A stretch of DNA of 64,000 nt, taken from Hydrogenoanaerobacterium saccharovorans. Its GTDB lineage: Bacteria; Bacillota; Clostridia; Oscillospirales; Ruminococcaceae. The notes below the pieces were generated by a model. That model searched no databases. It saw only the letters and a program-made list of their open reading frames with translations, and was not told the origin of the DNA. The DNA lies in the NCBI RefSeq assembly GCF_016901815.1, contig NZ_JACSNR010000007.1:102065-166064 (forward strand). Reading direction: 5' to 3'. The translations under genes were made by a program, and so were the position numbers. Shown in pieces: positions 25,393 to 35,129 of this stretch (position 1 is the first letter of the stretch; every line of letters starts with the position of its first letter).

Positions 25393-27276
25393 CTATACCG
25401 CCGCGCCGTTTTCCAGCTCAAACTGGCTGTTATAGAGCCGTGCATAGGCGCCGTTCTGAGCCAGAAGCTCCGCATGGGTGCCCCGCTCCAGCACCTGTCC
25501 GTTCTCCAGCATGAGGATCACGCTGCTGTCCCGGATGGTGGAGAGCCGGTGGGCAATTACAAAGACAGTCCGGCCCTTCATCAGGTTCTTCATGGCCTTC
25601 TGGATCAGCACTTCGGTACGGGTATCCACCGAGCTGGTGGCCTCGTCCAGAATGAGGATCTCCGGATCGGACAGGATCGCCCGGGCAATGGTGAGCAGCT
25701 GGCGCTGTCCCTGGGAGAGATTGAGGGCATCCTCACCCAGCACAAAGTCATATCCGCCCGGAAGCTGTGCGATAAAGCCGTCGGCATAGGCCAGCCGTGC
25801 CGCCTGACGCACTTCCTCATCGGTGGCGTCCAGGCGTCCGTACCGGATATTCTCCAGAATGGTGCCATGGAACAGCCAGGTGTCCTGCAGGACCATGCCG
25901 AACCGCTCCCGGAGCACTTCCCGGGGCATATCCCGGATATCCACGCCGTCCACCTTGATGCTGCCCTGGGTGACATCATAAAAGCGCATGATCAGATTGA
26001 CAATGGTGGTCTTGCCGGCGCCGGTTTCGCCCACCAGGGCCACCTGCTCACCCGGCTGCACCGATACATCCAGGCCCCGGATCACTTCAATGCCCGGCTC
26101 ATAGCCAAAGTGCACATCGGTGATCTCCACCGCGCCCCGGCTCTCCGGCGGGATTACCGGAGGTTCCCGCTCGGGGATTTCCTCATCGGCATCCAGCACC
26201 TCAAAGATACGCTCTGCCGCCGCCACAGTGGACTGCAATACATTGACGATGCTCACGGTTTCATTGATGGGATCGCTGAGCTGGCGCAGGTAACGGATAA
26301 ACGCCTGCAGATCGCCCACCAGCAGTTCACCGCCGAGGATCATCATAGCACCCACGACCGTTACCAGCACATAGCCGGCATTGCCGATAAAGCCCACGAT
26401 GGGCGACAGCACACCCGAGATAAACTGAGCCTTGCGTCCATAGTCCCGCAGTTCCCGGTTGATCTCCGAAAACTGCCGGCAGGCATCTTCCTCGCCGCTG
26501 TACGCCTTGATGATGCTGTGCGCGGTGTACATCTCCTCGATGTAGCCGCTGAGCCGTCCCATGGCGGACTGCTGTCCCTTGAAGAACCGCTGGGTCTTTT
26601 TCACCACGGTGGAGGAGAACCACAATGTGATGGGGACTGTCACCAGGCCGATGAGGGTCAGGCGGGGGCTGATGGTGAGCATCATCACCAGGGTGATGAC
26701 CACCGACAGTGCCGACCGGAATGCCGAAATAATGCTGGACTGCAGCGAATCGGAAACGGTGTCCACATCGTTGGTGACACGGGAGAGAATATCGCCATAG
26801 GCATGGGTATCATAGTATTCCAGCGGCAGCCGGGACAGCTTGCGGTCCACGGCCTGACGCAGGTCATACATGGTGCGCTGGCTCACGCCTGCCATCACAT
26901 AGTTCTGGGCATAGCGCAGCAGCGATGTGGCAACATAGACTGCCATCAGCAGCATGAGGATGCGGGCCAGCAGGCCGAAATCCACACCGCTGCCGCCTTC
27001 CAGCAGGGACCGGGCGCCCCGGACAATCTCGTTGGTGGCGCCGCCCATGATCTTCGGGCTCAGCGAGGAGGCAAGGGTCGTGGCGCCTGCCAGCAGGATA
27101 ATGGCGGTCATACCCATCCAGTGCGGACGCATGAACCGCAGCAGCTTCCGGAAGGTTCCCCGGAAATCCTTGGGCTTGGCAATGATCATCCGGCCGCCTC
27201 TGCCCCGTCCGCCGCCCATACCGGGACCCCGGCGGGCTGTGGTAGTCGTAGTGGTAGAAGTACGGTTATCTGCCAT
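25393..27276 (-). CDS. ABC exporter half-transporter, catalytic subunit
   Basis: A 627-residue fused membrane/ATPase half-transporter. An unusual head rich in Thr, then Gly/Arg (residues ~5-29) precedes six membrane helices. The ATPase has Walker A GETGAGKTT, signature LSQGQ, Walker B ILILDEATS with the catalytic glutamate, and IAHRLSTI with the switch histidine, so this half has a consensus active site. ATG 27276 follows AGGAGG at 9 bases, and the start overlaps the partner gene by 11 bases. Together they should form a heterodimeric drug or lipid exporter. Confidence 0.92.
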   Translation of the reverse strand: MADNRTSTTTTTTARRGPGMGGGRGRGGRMIIAKPKDFRGTFRKLLRFMRPHWMGMTAIILLAGATTLASSLSPKIMGGATNEIVRGARSLLEGGSGVDFGLLARILMLLMAVYVATSLLRYAQNYVMAGVSQRTMYDLRQAVDRKLSRLPLEYYDTHAYGDILSRVTNDVDTVSDSLQSSIISAFRSALSVVITLVMMLTISPRLTLIGLVTVPITLWFSSTVVKKTQRFFKGQQSAMGRLSGYIEEMYTAHSIIKAYSGEEDACRQFSEINRELRDYGRKAQFISGVLSPIVGFIGNAGYVLVTVVGAMMILGGELLVGDLQAFIRYLRQLSDPINETVSIVNVLQSTVAAAERIFEVLDADEEIPEREPPVIPPESRGAVEITDVHFGYEPGIEVIRGLDVSVQPGEQVALVGETGAGKTTIVNLIMRFYDVTQGSIKVDGVDIRDMPREVLRERFGMVLQDTWLFHGTILENIRYGRLDATDEEVRQAARLAYADGFIAQLPGGYDFVLGEDALNLSQGQRQLLTIARAILSDPEILILDEATSSVDTRTEVLIQKAMKNLMKGRTVFVIAHRLSTIRDSSVILMLENGQVLERGTHAELLAQNGAYARLYNSQFELENGAAV

Positions 27277-29002
27277 TCTGAGTCGCCTCCTGTTCCGAAA
27301 GCTGGGAGAGCACGATCTCCCGATAGATCTCACAGGTCCGCATGAGCTCCTGGTGGGTGCCATGGCCCACCAGCTCGCCCCGTTCCAGCACCAGGATCTG
27401 GTCGGCATGCATGATGGTCGATACACGCTGCGCTACGATCAGGACTGTACTGTTTTCGGTTTCCGCTGCCAGTGCCCGGCGCAGTTCCAGATCGGTGCGG
27501 AAGTCCAGCGCCGAAAAGCTGTCGTCAAACAGATAGAACTCCGGACGCCGGATAATGGCACGGGCAATGGAGAGCCGCTGCTTCTGTCCGCCCGAGAGGT
27601 TCTGTCCGCCCTGCTCGATGGGGGAATCATATCCGCCGATCTTATCGAGTATAAACTCCTCCGCCTGGGCGATCCGGGCGGCGTGTTCCACCTGCTCCCG
27701 GGTGGCATTGTCCAGACCATAGGCGATGTTGTCTGCCACACTGCCGGCAAACAGCACTGCCTTCTGAGCCGCAAAACCGATCTTGTCCCGGAGCGCCTTG
27801 AGGTCATACTCCCGGTGGTCAATGCCATCGATGAGGATCTGTCCCTCCTGGGCGTCATAGAACCGGGGAATCAGGTTGAGCAGCGTGGTCTTGCCGCTGC
27901 CGGTGGAGCCGATAATGGCGACAGTCTGGCCTTTTTCAGCTGTAAAGCTGATATTCTTTACAGCCGGTTCATCGGCATTTTCATAGGAAAAGGTCACATT
28001 CCGGAACTCCAGACGGCCCCGGGTCTCACCGCTGTCGGTGACATTGCCGCCTTCAATGGCAGTATCGCAGTCCAGGATGGCATTGATACGCCCGGCAGAG
28101 GCTACAGCTCTGGGAATCCGGATAAAGATCATCGAGATCATCATCATCGACATGAGGATCTGCATCACATATTCCACCACTGCCATGATGTCGCCATAGG
28201 GCATCAGGCCATTGTTGACCTTGACACCGCCCACATAGATGAGAAAGACAGTGGCGCCGTTGAGGACGATCATCACCAGCGGCGACATGGCGCTCATGGT
28301 GCGCTGCATCCGGATGGAAACCCCGGTCAGGTCCTCATTGGCCCGGGCGAAGCGCTGTTCCTCATACTCCTCGGTTCCAAAGGCCCGGATTACCCGGACG
28401 CCCCGCAGCTTTTCCCGCAGGACAAGGTTGACCTGGTCGAGCTTTTCCTGCATGACACGGGTCAGCGGGATGGAAAACCGGGAAATGCCCACAACGATCA
28501 GAACAATCAGCGGCATGGCTGCAAAGACGATCATTGCCAGCTGGGCATTGCAGGAAAATGCCAGATAGACACCGCCAATGGCTGTGATGGGTGCAGACAG
28601 CATATTGCGGATCAGCATCATCAGGAAGTGCTGGATCTGGCTGACATCGTTGATGGAACGGGTAATCAGGGACGCGGTGCCGAAGCGGTCCACTTCCCCT
28701 TCGGAGAAGGACTGTACCTTATAAAAGAGTTCGTCCCGCAGCCGGGAAGAAAATCCCGTGGCGATCCGGGAAGAACAGTAGGTAGTGCCGAGCGAACAGC
28801 AGACTGCAAAGAATGCCACACCCAGCATCCGGATTCCGGTATGGGTCACATAGTCGCTGTCCCCCATAGCTACACCATTGTTGACTATATCTGCCAAAAG
28901 CGCGGGCATCTGCAGATTGGCAAGGCTGTTTCCAATAATGAACAGACCGGAACAGATTACCAATCCAATAAAGGGACGCAGGCGCAAAAACATCTTTTTC
29001 AC
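27266..29002 (-). CDS. ABC exporter half-transporter, degenerate-site subunit
   Basis: About 578 residues with six N-terminal helices and an ATPase: Walker A GSTGSGKTT, signature LSGGQKQR, Walker B YLFDDSFSALD and VAQRVSTI. The catalytic Glu after Walker B is Asp and the switch His is Gln, the usual pattern of the non-hydrolysing half of heterodimeric exporters. GTG 29002 lies 8 bases after AGGAGG and gives MKKMFLRLRPF; ATG 28993 is the alternative. It is the middle gene of the marR operon. Confidence 0.9.
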   Translation of the reverse strand: MKKMFLRLRPFIGLVICSGLFIIGNSLANLQMPALLADIVNNGVAMGDSDYVTHTGIRMLGVAFFAVCCSLGTTYCSSRIATGFSSRLRDELFYKVQSFSEGEVDRFGTASLITRSINDVSQIQHFLMMLIRNMLSAPITAIGGVYLAFSCNAQLAMIVFAAMPLIVLIVVGISRFSIPLTRVMQEKLDQVNLVLREKLRGVRVIRAFGTEEYEEQRFARANEDLTGVSIRMQRTMSAMSPLVMIVLNGATVFLIYVGGVKVNNGLMPYGDIMAVVEYVMQILMSMMMISMIFIRIPRAVASAGRINAILDCDTAIEGGNVTDSGETRGRLEFRNVTFSYENADEPAVKNISFTAEKGQTVAIIGSTGSGKTTLLNLIPRFYDAQEGQILIDGIDHREYDLKALRDKIGFAAQKAVLFAGSVADNIAYGLDNATREQVEHAARIAQAEEFILDKIGGYDSPIEQGGQNLSGGQKQRLSIARAIIRRPEFYLFDDSFSALDFRTDLELRRALAAETENSTVLIVAQRVSTIMHADQILVLERGELVGHGTHQELMRTCEIYREIVLSQLSEQEATQNGR

Positions 29003-29053
29003 ACCTTCAACCTCCTGTCTGATTCCATGCGGCGGCAATTTGAATTGTGGTTT

Positions 29054-29566
29054 TTATTCCTCCCGGGACTCAGCCTGCTGACTGCGGCGTCCCCGTCCGG
29101 AGCAGTTATTCTTGGGGCTGGATTCGATCTGCTGATCCAGGTACCCCGATACCCGCTCCATAATCTCCATCAGCTTTCGGGTATCCTCCTCCCCCAGATA
29201 TTCTGCCAGCCCGGCAAACATCTGGGCAGTCCGGCGGCGTTCCTCTGCTGCCATCTCCCGGGTCTTTTCCGTCACCGAGAAATAGACCTCCCGGCGGTCC
29301 TGGTCACTGTTGCGGCGGCGTACATATCCCCGCTCCTCCAGCGACCGCAGGCTCGGCGTAATGGACGGCTGCTGCAGCCCCATCAGCGCACTGATCTGTG
29401 AGGGCTTGATCTCCCCATCCGGGCCGTCGGTATGGTGCATAATACACCGCAAAATCGCAATCTCACCGGTGCGCAGATCCGCATTGCGGCTCCGGCGCTT
29501 GATGAAATGGCTGAATCGGCTGAAGTTCTGAATCAGCCGGCTCACATCATCTTCCATCTGTTTCAT
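29054..29566 (-). CDS. MarR-family regulator
   Basis: A 170-residue winged-helix regulator: EIAILRCIMHHTDGPDGEIK, then PSQISALMGLQQPSITPSLR (recognition helix) and the wing GYVRRRNSDQDRREVYFSVT. The C-terminal tail is polar and disordered-looking. It heads the operon with the heterodimeric ABC exporter, a common drug-responsive arrangement in which MarR represses its own operon. AAAGGAG precedes the ATG. Confidence 0.92.
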   Translation of the reverse strand: MKQMEDDVSRLIQNFSRFSHFIKRRSRNADLRTGEIAILRCIMHHTDGPDGEIKPSQISALMGLQQPSITPSLRSLEERGYVRRRNSDQDRREVYFSVTEKTREMAAEERRRTAQMFAGLAEYLGEEDTRKLMEIMERVSGYLDQQIESSPKNNCSGRGRRSQQAESREE

Positions 29567-29593
29567 ACAAATTCGCTCCTTTTGTTTTGTACA

Positions 29594-29625
29594 CTATAAT
29601 ATTTTGTATTGCATAATATTTATAG
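29594..29625 (-). promoter_or_regulatory. Candidate MarR operator
   Basis: An AT-rich imperfect inverted repeat, with arms CTATAATATT and AATATTTATAG, lies 28 bases upstream of the marR start, where the promoter must be. Position and symmetry suit MarR autoregulation. Confidence 0.5.
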
Positions 29626-29685
29626 TTACCTAAATACATTCCCAGTATAGCATAGGCGCACTGGAAATACAAGGGATTTTTATAA

Positions 29686-29725
29686 AATAAAAACAGGCAG
29701 TTCCAATCGCTGAAACTGCCTGTCT
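29686..29725 (-). terminator. Terminator of the MATE-tdk-GNAT-HTH operon
   Basis: On the minus strand ACAGGCAGTTTC pairs with GAACTGCCTGT, followed by TTTTATTTT. Confidence 0.88.
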
Positions 29726-29743
29726 GCCTGTATTTTTCGGATG

Positions 29744-30031
29744 TCAGTTCTGGGAACCGCCCAGTTCCTGCCGCATCTCTGCCATGGCACGGAAAAGCTC
29801 TTCTTCCTTCTCCTTGAGCCGCATGAAGGAGACCATCTCATCCCAGATGGGGTCGATCTCCTCCACCGGCAGGCCCAGCAGTTCTGCCACCGCGGTAATG
29901 GATACCGGGCTGTCCGGGCCAAAGGTACAGATCACGCTGTACAGGCCCTTGGCTGCCAGGGTCATCCGGCGGTCCCGCAGAATATCCTTGGGAATATGCG
30001 CAAACTGTTCCGGTGTGTTCATAAAGTCCAT
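29744..30031 (-). CDS. Small helix-turn-helix protein
   Basis: A 95-residue protein. MTLAAKGLYSVICTFGPDSP then VSITAVAELLGLPVEEIDPI resembles the winged helix of replication-initiator/DnaD-type HTH proteins (FIPKxxLRDxRLTxxAKGLY). A coiled C-terminus follows (KEKEEELFRAMAEMRQEL). ATG 30031 is preceded by AGGAGG; the longer upstream frame is the shadow of the GNAT gene. It overlaps the GNAT gene by 13 bases and is the last gene of the operon. Its DNA target is unknown. Confidence 0.75.
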   Translation of the reverse strand: MDFMNTPEQFAHIPKDILRDRRMTLAAKGLYSVICTFGPDSPVSITAVAELLGLPVEEIDPIWDEMVSFMRLKEKEEELFRAMAEMRQELGGSQN

Positions 30032-30486
30032 TCTGTTTCCTCCTTGCTCCAGCGGAGCATCTGCATATCTTCCAGTACGGTTCCGTTTTCCAGCACCGGT
30101 TCCTGGTACTGCAGGAAAAATCCCCGGCGCACCCCGCAGGGCACAAATCCCAACCGACGGTAGAAACCCACTCCCTCCGGAGAGGTGCCCACCACCAGCG
30201 ACCGCCCTGCCTCCCGGGCCTGACGCTGCACTTCCCGGATCAGGGCCGAAGCATAGCCCCGTCCCTCCAGCTCCGGGCAGGTTGCCGCGTTGCGCAGCTC
30301 CCAGTCCCCGGCCTCCGGCTGCTCGACGCACACCTCGCTGAGAACCTTCTCCCCTTCGCAGAGAGCCAGCATCTCACAGGCGGACAGGTATCGCTCCACC
30401 ATCAGTGGGTCCGGGTCTGCCAGAAGCAGCAGCTCCCGGCAGCGTTCCCACCGCTCCTCCGGCGGAATCCGACAAATCCCGGGCAT
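30019..30486 (-). CDS. GNAT-family N-acetyltransferase
   Basis: A 155-residue acetyltransferase. Motif A reads LEGRGYASALIREVQRQA, binding acetyl-CoA, after the strand WELRNAATCPE. GVGFYRRLGFVP is motif B. The substrate is not known. It lies 12 bases after tdk with GGAGGGA before the ATG and overlaps the small HTH gene. Confidence 0.88.
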   Translation of the reverse strand: MPGICRIPPEERWERCRELLLLADPDPLMVERYLSACEMLALCEGEKVLSEVCVEQPEAGDWELRNAATCPELEGRGYASALIREVQRQAREAGRSLVVGTSPEGVGFYRRLGFVPCGVRRGFFLQYQEPVLENGTVLEDMQMLRWSKEETEWTL

Positions 30487-30498
30487 GGGTATCCCTCC

Positions 30499-31101
30499 TC
30501 AATCCTTCACAAAGCACAGACGGCAGCGGGCTTCATAGCTCTCCTGGTCGCCGATGAGCACCAGCTCCGAATCCAGGTTCCGGGCTGTGACCGGCTGTCC
30601 GTCGATCACCCGCTGGGTATACATCGCCGGACGTCCGCAGCACTTGCAGTAGGCCTTCTTCACGATCACCTCATCCGCATGGAGCAGCAGCTGTCCGATG
30701 CAGCCGAAGGGCCGTCCCAGATAATCCAGGTTCAGCCCGGCGATCATCACCTGCTTTTTCCGGTCGAGCAGACCCAAAGTCAGTTCCAGCAGACCCTCCG
30801 AGAAGAACTGTGCCTCATCAAAGGCCACCAGATCAGCTGTTTCACAGTCTACCAGAATGGTCCGGATCAGCTCCGGCGTGATCTCCTGACTGATATTATG
30901 AGCCGGCATCCGCAGTCCGATACGGCTGACTACTTCATCTTCGCCATACCGGTCATCAATGACCGGCTTATAGATCCGCACCGTTTTATTCTGATAGTTC
31001 TGGGAGAGCAGACACTGCTTGATGAGTTCTCCGCTCTTTTCCGAGAACATCGGGCCGATAATCACGGTGAGGAATCCCGCTTTTCCGTCGTTATAGATCA
31101 T
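30499..31101 (-). CDS. tdk: Thymidine kinase
   Basis: It phosphorylates thymidine to dTMP in pyrimidine salvage. The 200 residues show P-loop GPMFSEKSGEL (the family has GPMFSGKT; here the final Lys-Ser is kept), the catalytic region VAFDEAQFF, the lasso segment and the structural zinc cysteines CKCCGRPAMYTQR and CRLC. It overlaps the MATE stop as ATGA and precedes the GNAT gene. Confidence 0.93.
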   Translation of the reverse strand: MIYNDGKAGFLTVIIGPMFSEKSGELIKQCLLSQNYQNKTVRIYKPVIDDRYGEDEVVSRIGLRMPAHNISQEITPELIRTILVDCETADLVAFDEAQFFSEGLLELTLGLLDRKKQVMIAGLNLDYLGRPFGCIGQLLLHADEVIVKKAYCKCCGRPAMYTQRVIDGQPVTARNLDSELVLIGDQESYEARCRLCFVKD

Positions 31102-32465
31102 ACTTCCTCCTGAAGCTGGTTTTCATTTTCCCGGGCAGCGATGCTGAACCGGGTCCAGCGTCCGGAGCGATAGGCTACAAACGCCAGAGCCAGAGCGCAG
31201 ACCCAACCGATGGGCTGCGAAATGCTGATGGTGAGGTATCCCAGCGGCTTTGCCAGGGCATAGGCCGAACCGATGCGCACAAATAGAGCGATCATCGACA
31301 TGGCCAGCGATACATTCATATCGCCGACGCCACGGAAGAAACTGGACAGGCTGAACATCAGCGCCTGCAGGAAGAAGAAGAAGAATAGGGTTGAAAGATA
31401 AAGGCAGCCATATTCAATCACGCCGGTTTCCTCGGCGCTGATGAAGATCTGCATCAGGTACTGGGGAATTGTAAGCGGGATAATACTGATTGCCGCGGTG
31501 ATCAGCACATTGATCACCGTCACCTTCTTAAAACCGTCCCGCACACGGTCCAGCTTGCCGGCGCCGGTATTCTGCGCCACATATGTAGAGGTGGCGTTCG
31601 CAATATTGATCAGCGGCATCATCATAAAGGATTCCACCTTGTTGCCGGCCGCAAAGGCCGCCGCCGCGGTGGCGCCGAAAGAGTTGACCAAGCCCTGCAC
31701 CAGCATGGAGCCAATAGCGCTGATGCTCTGCTGGATCGCAGTGGGGATTCCAAACCGGAGGACCGTGCGCAGGATTCCAAAGTCCACTCTGAGATCCTTG
31801 AGGCCCAGGCGGAACAGCGGAATGCGGATATTGGTGTAGATAATGCACAGTATGACCGATACCGCCTGAGACTGCACAGTGGCAACGGCAACGCCCCGGA
31901 CTCCCATACCGAACTGGATCACATAGACGAGGTCCAGGACGATATTGAGGATCGAGGAGATAATCAGGAAATAGAGCGGAGTTTTCGAGTCGCCCACACC
32001 CCGGAGCACCGAGGTATAGAGGTTATACAGGAACATGAAGATCAGACCTTTGAAGATCTCATCCAGATAGGCCTTGGAATCGGCAATGATCTCCGGCGGA
32101 GTATTCATCAGCTCCAGAATGGTGCCGGAGGCAAAGTAACCGATCACACTGGCGATGACCACCAGGATCATCAGCGAAATGATCGAAGTGGCAAAGGTGG
32201 CGCGCATCCGTTCATGTTCTCCGGCACCGAACAGCTGGGAGATAATGATCTGCACACCCATGGTGATACCGATCAGCACCGACATTGCCAGGAACATAGC
32301 CGGGAATGCCGCGCCTACGGCAGCCAGCGCGTTGGCGCCGACAAACTGTCCCACGATGATGGAATCCACCGCGTTATACATCTGCTGGAACACGCTGGCC
32401 AAAATCATCGGAACGGAAAATAAAAGCACTTCTTTTACAGGATTGCCCTGTGTCATATCCTTCAT
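31098..32465 (-). CDS. MATE-family efflux transporter
   Basis: A 455-residue, twelve-helix sodium- or proton-driven multidrug transporter. The start MKDMTQGNPVKEVLLFSVPM and the segments MYNAVDSIIVGQFVGANALA and GITMGVQIIISQLFGA are diagnostic of MATE proteins (DinF/NorM type). The two homologous halves are visible, the second starting near LRTVLRFGIPTAIQQSISAI. ATG 32465 is preferred over the open upstream frame. It is the first gene of MATE-tdk-GNAT-HTH. Confidence 0.92.
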   Translation of the reverse strand: MKDMTQGNPVKEVLLFSVPMILASVFQQMYNAVDSIIVGQFVGANALAAVGAAFPAMFLAMSVLIGITMGVQIIISQLFGAGEHERMRATFATSIISLMILVVIASVIGYFASGTILELMNTPPEIIADSKAYLDEIFKGLIFMFLYNLYTSVLRGVGDSKTPLYFLIISSILNIVLDLVYVIQFGMGVRGVAVATVQSQAVSVILCIIYTNIRIPLFRLGLKDLRVDFGILRTVLRFGIPTAIQQSISAIGSMLVQGLVNSFGATAAAAFAAGNKVESFMMMPLINIANATSTYVAQNTGAGKLDRVRDGFKKVTVINVLITAAISIIPLTIPQYLMQIFISAEETGVIEYGCLYLSTLFFFFFLQALMFSLSSFFRGVGDMNVSLAMSMIALFVRIGSAYALAKPLGYLTISISQPIGWVCALALAFVAYRSGRWTRFSIAARENENQLQEEV

Positions 32466-32593
32466 TGGACTTTCACCTATCCTTTTCTCAGATTCTACGC
32501 TGCGATCCCAATTTCTCCCCTTTCCAACACAAAACGCCTGATCCGGCTGAACCTGCCGGCGGCAGCAAGGCTGTTTTGGCAAAATAAAAGCAA

Positions 32594-32627
32594 ATCCTGC
32601 CGGAGTCTGACTGAGGTTCCGGCAGGA
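32594..32627 (-). terminator. Terminator of mutS2
   Basis: TCCTGCCGGA pairs with TCCGGCAGGA across 13 bases, followed on the minus strand by TTTGCTTTTATTTT. Confidence 0.85.
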
Positions 32628-32683
32628 AAACCGGTATGGTAACTGGCTTCAGCGATGGAATTGCTGCTGGTGCTGAAGCTCTT

Positions 32684-35098
32684 TTATTTGAGTTCTACAA
32701 TGGTGACGCCGTTTTCTCCCTCACCATAGACGCCGGTACGGAAGCTGCGCACACTGGGGTGACGCTTGAGGTGCTGCTGAATCGCCGCCCGCAGAGTACC
32801 GGTGCCCTTGCCGTGGATCACTGTGACGGTGCCGATATGGCTCAGCACACAGCTGTCCAGGAAGCGGTCCACTTCCATGATGGCCTCATCGGTGGTCATG
32901 CCGCGGACATCCACCTCAGTGCTGCTGCGGCCGGAACCGGAGCTTCCCCGTCCCCCGCCGCTGGCAGCGGTATTACGCTTGAAGGATACCTTCTGGTTGT
33001 TCACTGTCACCTTGCGGTCGCTGCGGTCCACCAGACGGAGATCCGCTGCCGGCGCCTTGGTCTTGATGATGCCGGCCTGGACCATCACATAGCCATCCTT
33101 ATCCTCGTCGGTGAGGACGGTACCCTCCTTGTTGAACTCGGGAATGATGACAATATCGCCCCGTTTGAGGGCACGGTTGTGGTTCTGCTTCTCCTTCTCC
33201 CGTCCGGTGACCGGATCGGCGCTGTCATACAGCTTGCGGATGCCCGAACGATAGCTCTGACGCATCTTGGCAGCCTTTTCCGAGAAGTTCGCCGAATTCT
33301 TCTGCTTCTTGAGCTCTTCCAGCTCGTTCATCAGCTGATCCGCCTGGTACCGCACCTGCTCCACAATGGAACGGGCCTTTTCCCGGGCCTTTTCGATCTC
33401 GGCTTCCTTCTCCTTCTCCAGCCGCTCCCGGTAGGCCTGGTTCTCCTGACGGAGCCGCTCAGCCTCCTGGTTGAGCATGTGGGCGGAGGTGTATTCCTTC
33501 TCCAGGTTCTGCCGGGCGGTCTCCAGCTCGGATACCACATCTTCAAACCGCTGGTTCTCGCTGGAAATGCGCTCCCGGGCGCTATCGATAATCTCCGGGT
33601 CCAGCCCCAGCTTTTCGCTGATGGCAAAGGCGTTGGAGCGTCCCGGCACGCCAATGAGCAGCCGGTAGGTGGGACGCAGGGTCTCCACATCAAACTCACA
33701 GCTGCCGTTCACCACGCCCCGGGTCTCCAGGGCATAGAGCTTGATCTCGGGATAGTGGGTGGTCGCCATGATCCGGCAGTCCCGCTCCCGGAGCTTCTCG
33801 ATGATGGAGATCGCCAGCGCGGCGCCCTCCACCGGGTCGGTGCCGGAACCCAGCTCATCCAGCAGTACCAGCGAGCTGTCCCCTGCCACCTCCAGGATTG
33901 AGACGATGTTGGTCATGTGCGCCGAGAAGGTGGACAGGCTCTGTTCGATGCTCTGCTCATCGCCGATGTCAGACAGCACCTCGTCAAATACCGACAGGCT
34001 GCTGCCGTCCGCAGCCGGAATCATCAGGCCGCACATCATCATCAGAGTGAGCAGACCCACTGTCTTGAGCAGAACTGTCTTACCGCCGGTGTTGGGGCCG
34101 GTGATCACCAGGGTGTCAAAATCAATGCCCAGGGTCACATCCACCGGGACGATCTTCTCCGGGTCAATGAGCGGATGCCGGGCCCGGATCAGCTTGATCT
34201 TCCGGTCACCGGTGATCTGCGGCACCGCAGCCTTCATCTTGTCCGCCAGACGGCTCTTGGCAAAGTAGAGATCCAGCTCCACCAGCACCTCATAGCTGCG
34301 GCTGATGGCCTCGGCATAGCTGCCCACTGAAGCGGACAGCTCATAGAGGATGCGGTCGATCTCCTTCTTCTCCTGGCTTTCCAGGACTTTGATTTCGTTG
34401 TTGGCTTCCACCACCGACATGGGCTCGATGAACACGGTAGCGCCGCTGGAGGAGGTGTCATGCACCAGACCCTTGACCTCGCTGCGGTACTCGGCCTTGA
34501 CCGGCACCACATACCGTCCGTCCCGCATGGTGACGATGGAATCCTGTAAGTACTTCTGATAGCTGGAAGACCGGATCATGTTGTCCAGCTGGCTGCGCAC
34601 CTTCTGCTGGTTGTTCCGGATCTTGCGGCGGATCTCCGCCAGCACCGGGCTGGCAGAATCGGAGAGCGTCTCCTCGTCGAGGATGGCGCCCTTGAGCTCA
34701 TCTTCCAGGCTCTTGAAGGAGGTCAGGCAGGAGAACAGATAGTCCAGCGCGGTGACCTCTTCCTCACTCTGCTTCTTCCAGCCGATCATCCGGCGGATGG
34801 TTTCCAGCAGGTGCAGGATCGAGAGCAGTTCCGGAATGGGCAGCTGGGCTCCCAGCCGGGCCCGTTCCAGCGAGCCGGTGCAGTCCCGGACATTCTGGGC
34901 AGTGGGAGTGCCATACCGGTTGGTCAGACGGTTGGCATCCGCTGTGTACGCCATCAGCCGCACTGCCTCTTCCTCGGTGGTCACCGGAGTCAGACGCAGC
35001 GCCCGCAGCCGTGCCGCTTCACAGGTGGTCTCATTCGCCAGCTTCGCCAGTACCTTGTCCAGTTCCAGCGAAGTGATATATTTGCTCTGTATCGACAC
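32684..35098 (-). CDS. mutS2: Endonuclease MutS2
   Basis: An 804-residue MutS paralogue that suppresses recombination and/or rescues collided ribosomes (ribosome splitting), depending on species. Domains: core/lever helices (1-300), ABC-type ATPase with Walker A TGPNTGGKT at ~333-341 and VLLDELGSGTDP, a long coiled coil (~520-640, with NLEKEYTSAHMLNQEAERLR), a KOW-like linker, and a C-terminal Smr nuclease domain (VDVRGMTTDEAIMEVDRFLD, VIHGKGTGTLRAAIQQHLK). The start is GTG 35098 behind AAAGGAG. It lies downstream of recO. Confidence 0.95.
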   Translation of the reverse strand: MSIQSKYITSLELDKVLAKLANETTCEAARLRALRLTPVTTEEEAVRLMAYTADANRLTNRYGTPTAQNVRDCTGSLERARLGAQLPIPELLSILHLLETIRRMIGWKKQSEEEVTALDYLFSCLTSFKSLEDELKGAILDEETLSDSASPVLAEIRRKIRNNQQKVRSQLDNMIRSSSYQKYLQDSIVTMRDGRYVVPVKAEYRSEVKGLVHDTSSSGATVFIEPMSVVEANNEIKVLESQEKKEIDRILYELSASVGSYAEAISRSYEVLVELDLYFAKSRLADKMKAAVPQITGDRKIKLIRARHPLIDPEKIVPVDVTLGIDFDTLVITGPNTGGKTVLLKTVGLLTLMMMCGLMIPAADGSSLSVFDEVLSDIGDEQSIEQSLSTFSAHMTNIVSILEVAGDSSLVLLDELGSGTDPVEGAALAISIIEKLRERDCRIMATTHYPEIKLYALETRGVVNGSCEFDVETLRPTYRLLIGVPGRSNAFAISEKLGLDPEIIDSARERISSENQRFEDVVSELETARQNLEKEYTSAHMLNQEAERLRQENQAYRERLEKEKEAEIEKAREKARSIVEQVRYQADQLMNELEELKKQKNSANFSEKAAKMRQSYRSGIRKLYDSADPVTGREKEKQNHNRALKRGDIVIIPEFNKEGTVLTDEDKDGYVMVQAGIIKTKAPAADLRLVDRSDRKVTVNNQKVSFKRNTAASGGGRGSSGSGRSSTEVDVRGMTTDEAIMEVDRFLDSCVLSHIGTVTVIHGKGTGTLRAAIQQHLKRHPSVRSFRTGVYGEGENGVTIVELK

Positions 35099-35129
35099 AG
35101 AAAAACTCCTTTCCTAAGAAAATCCCTGC

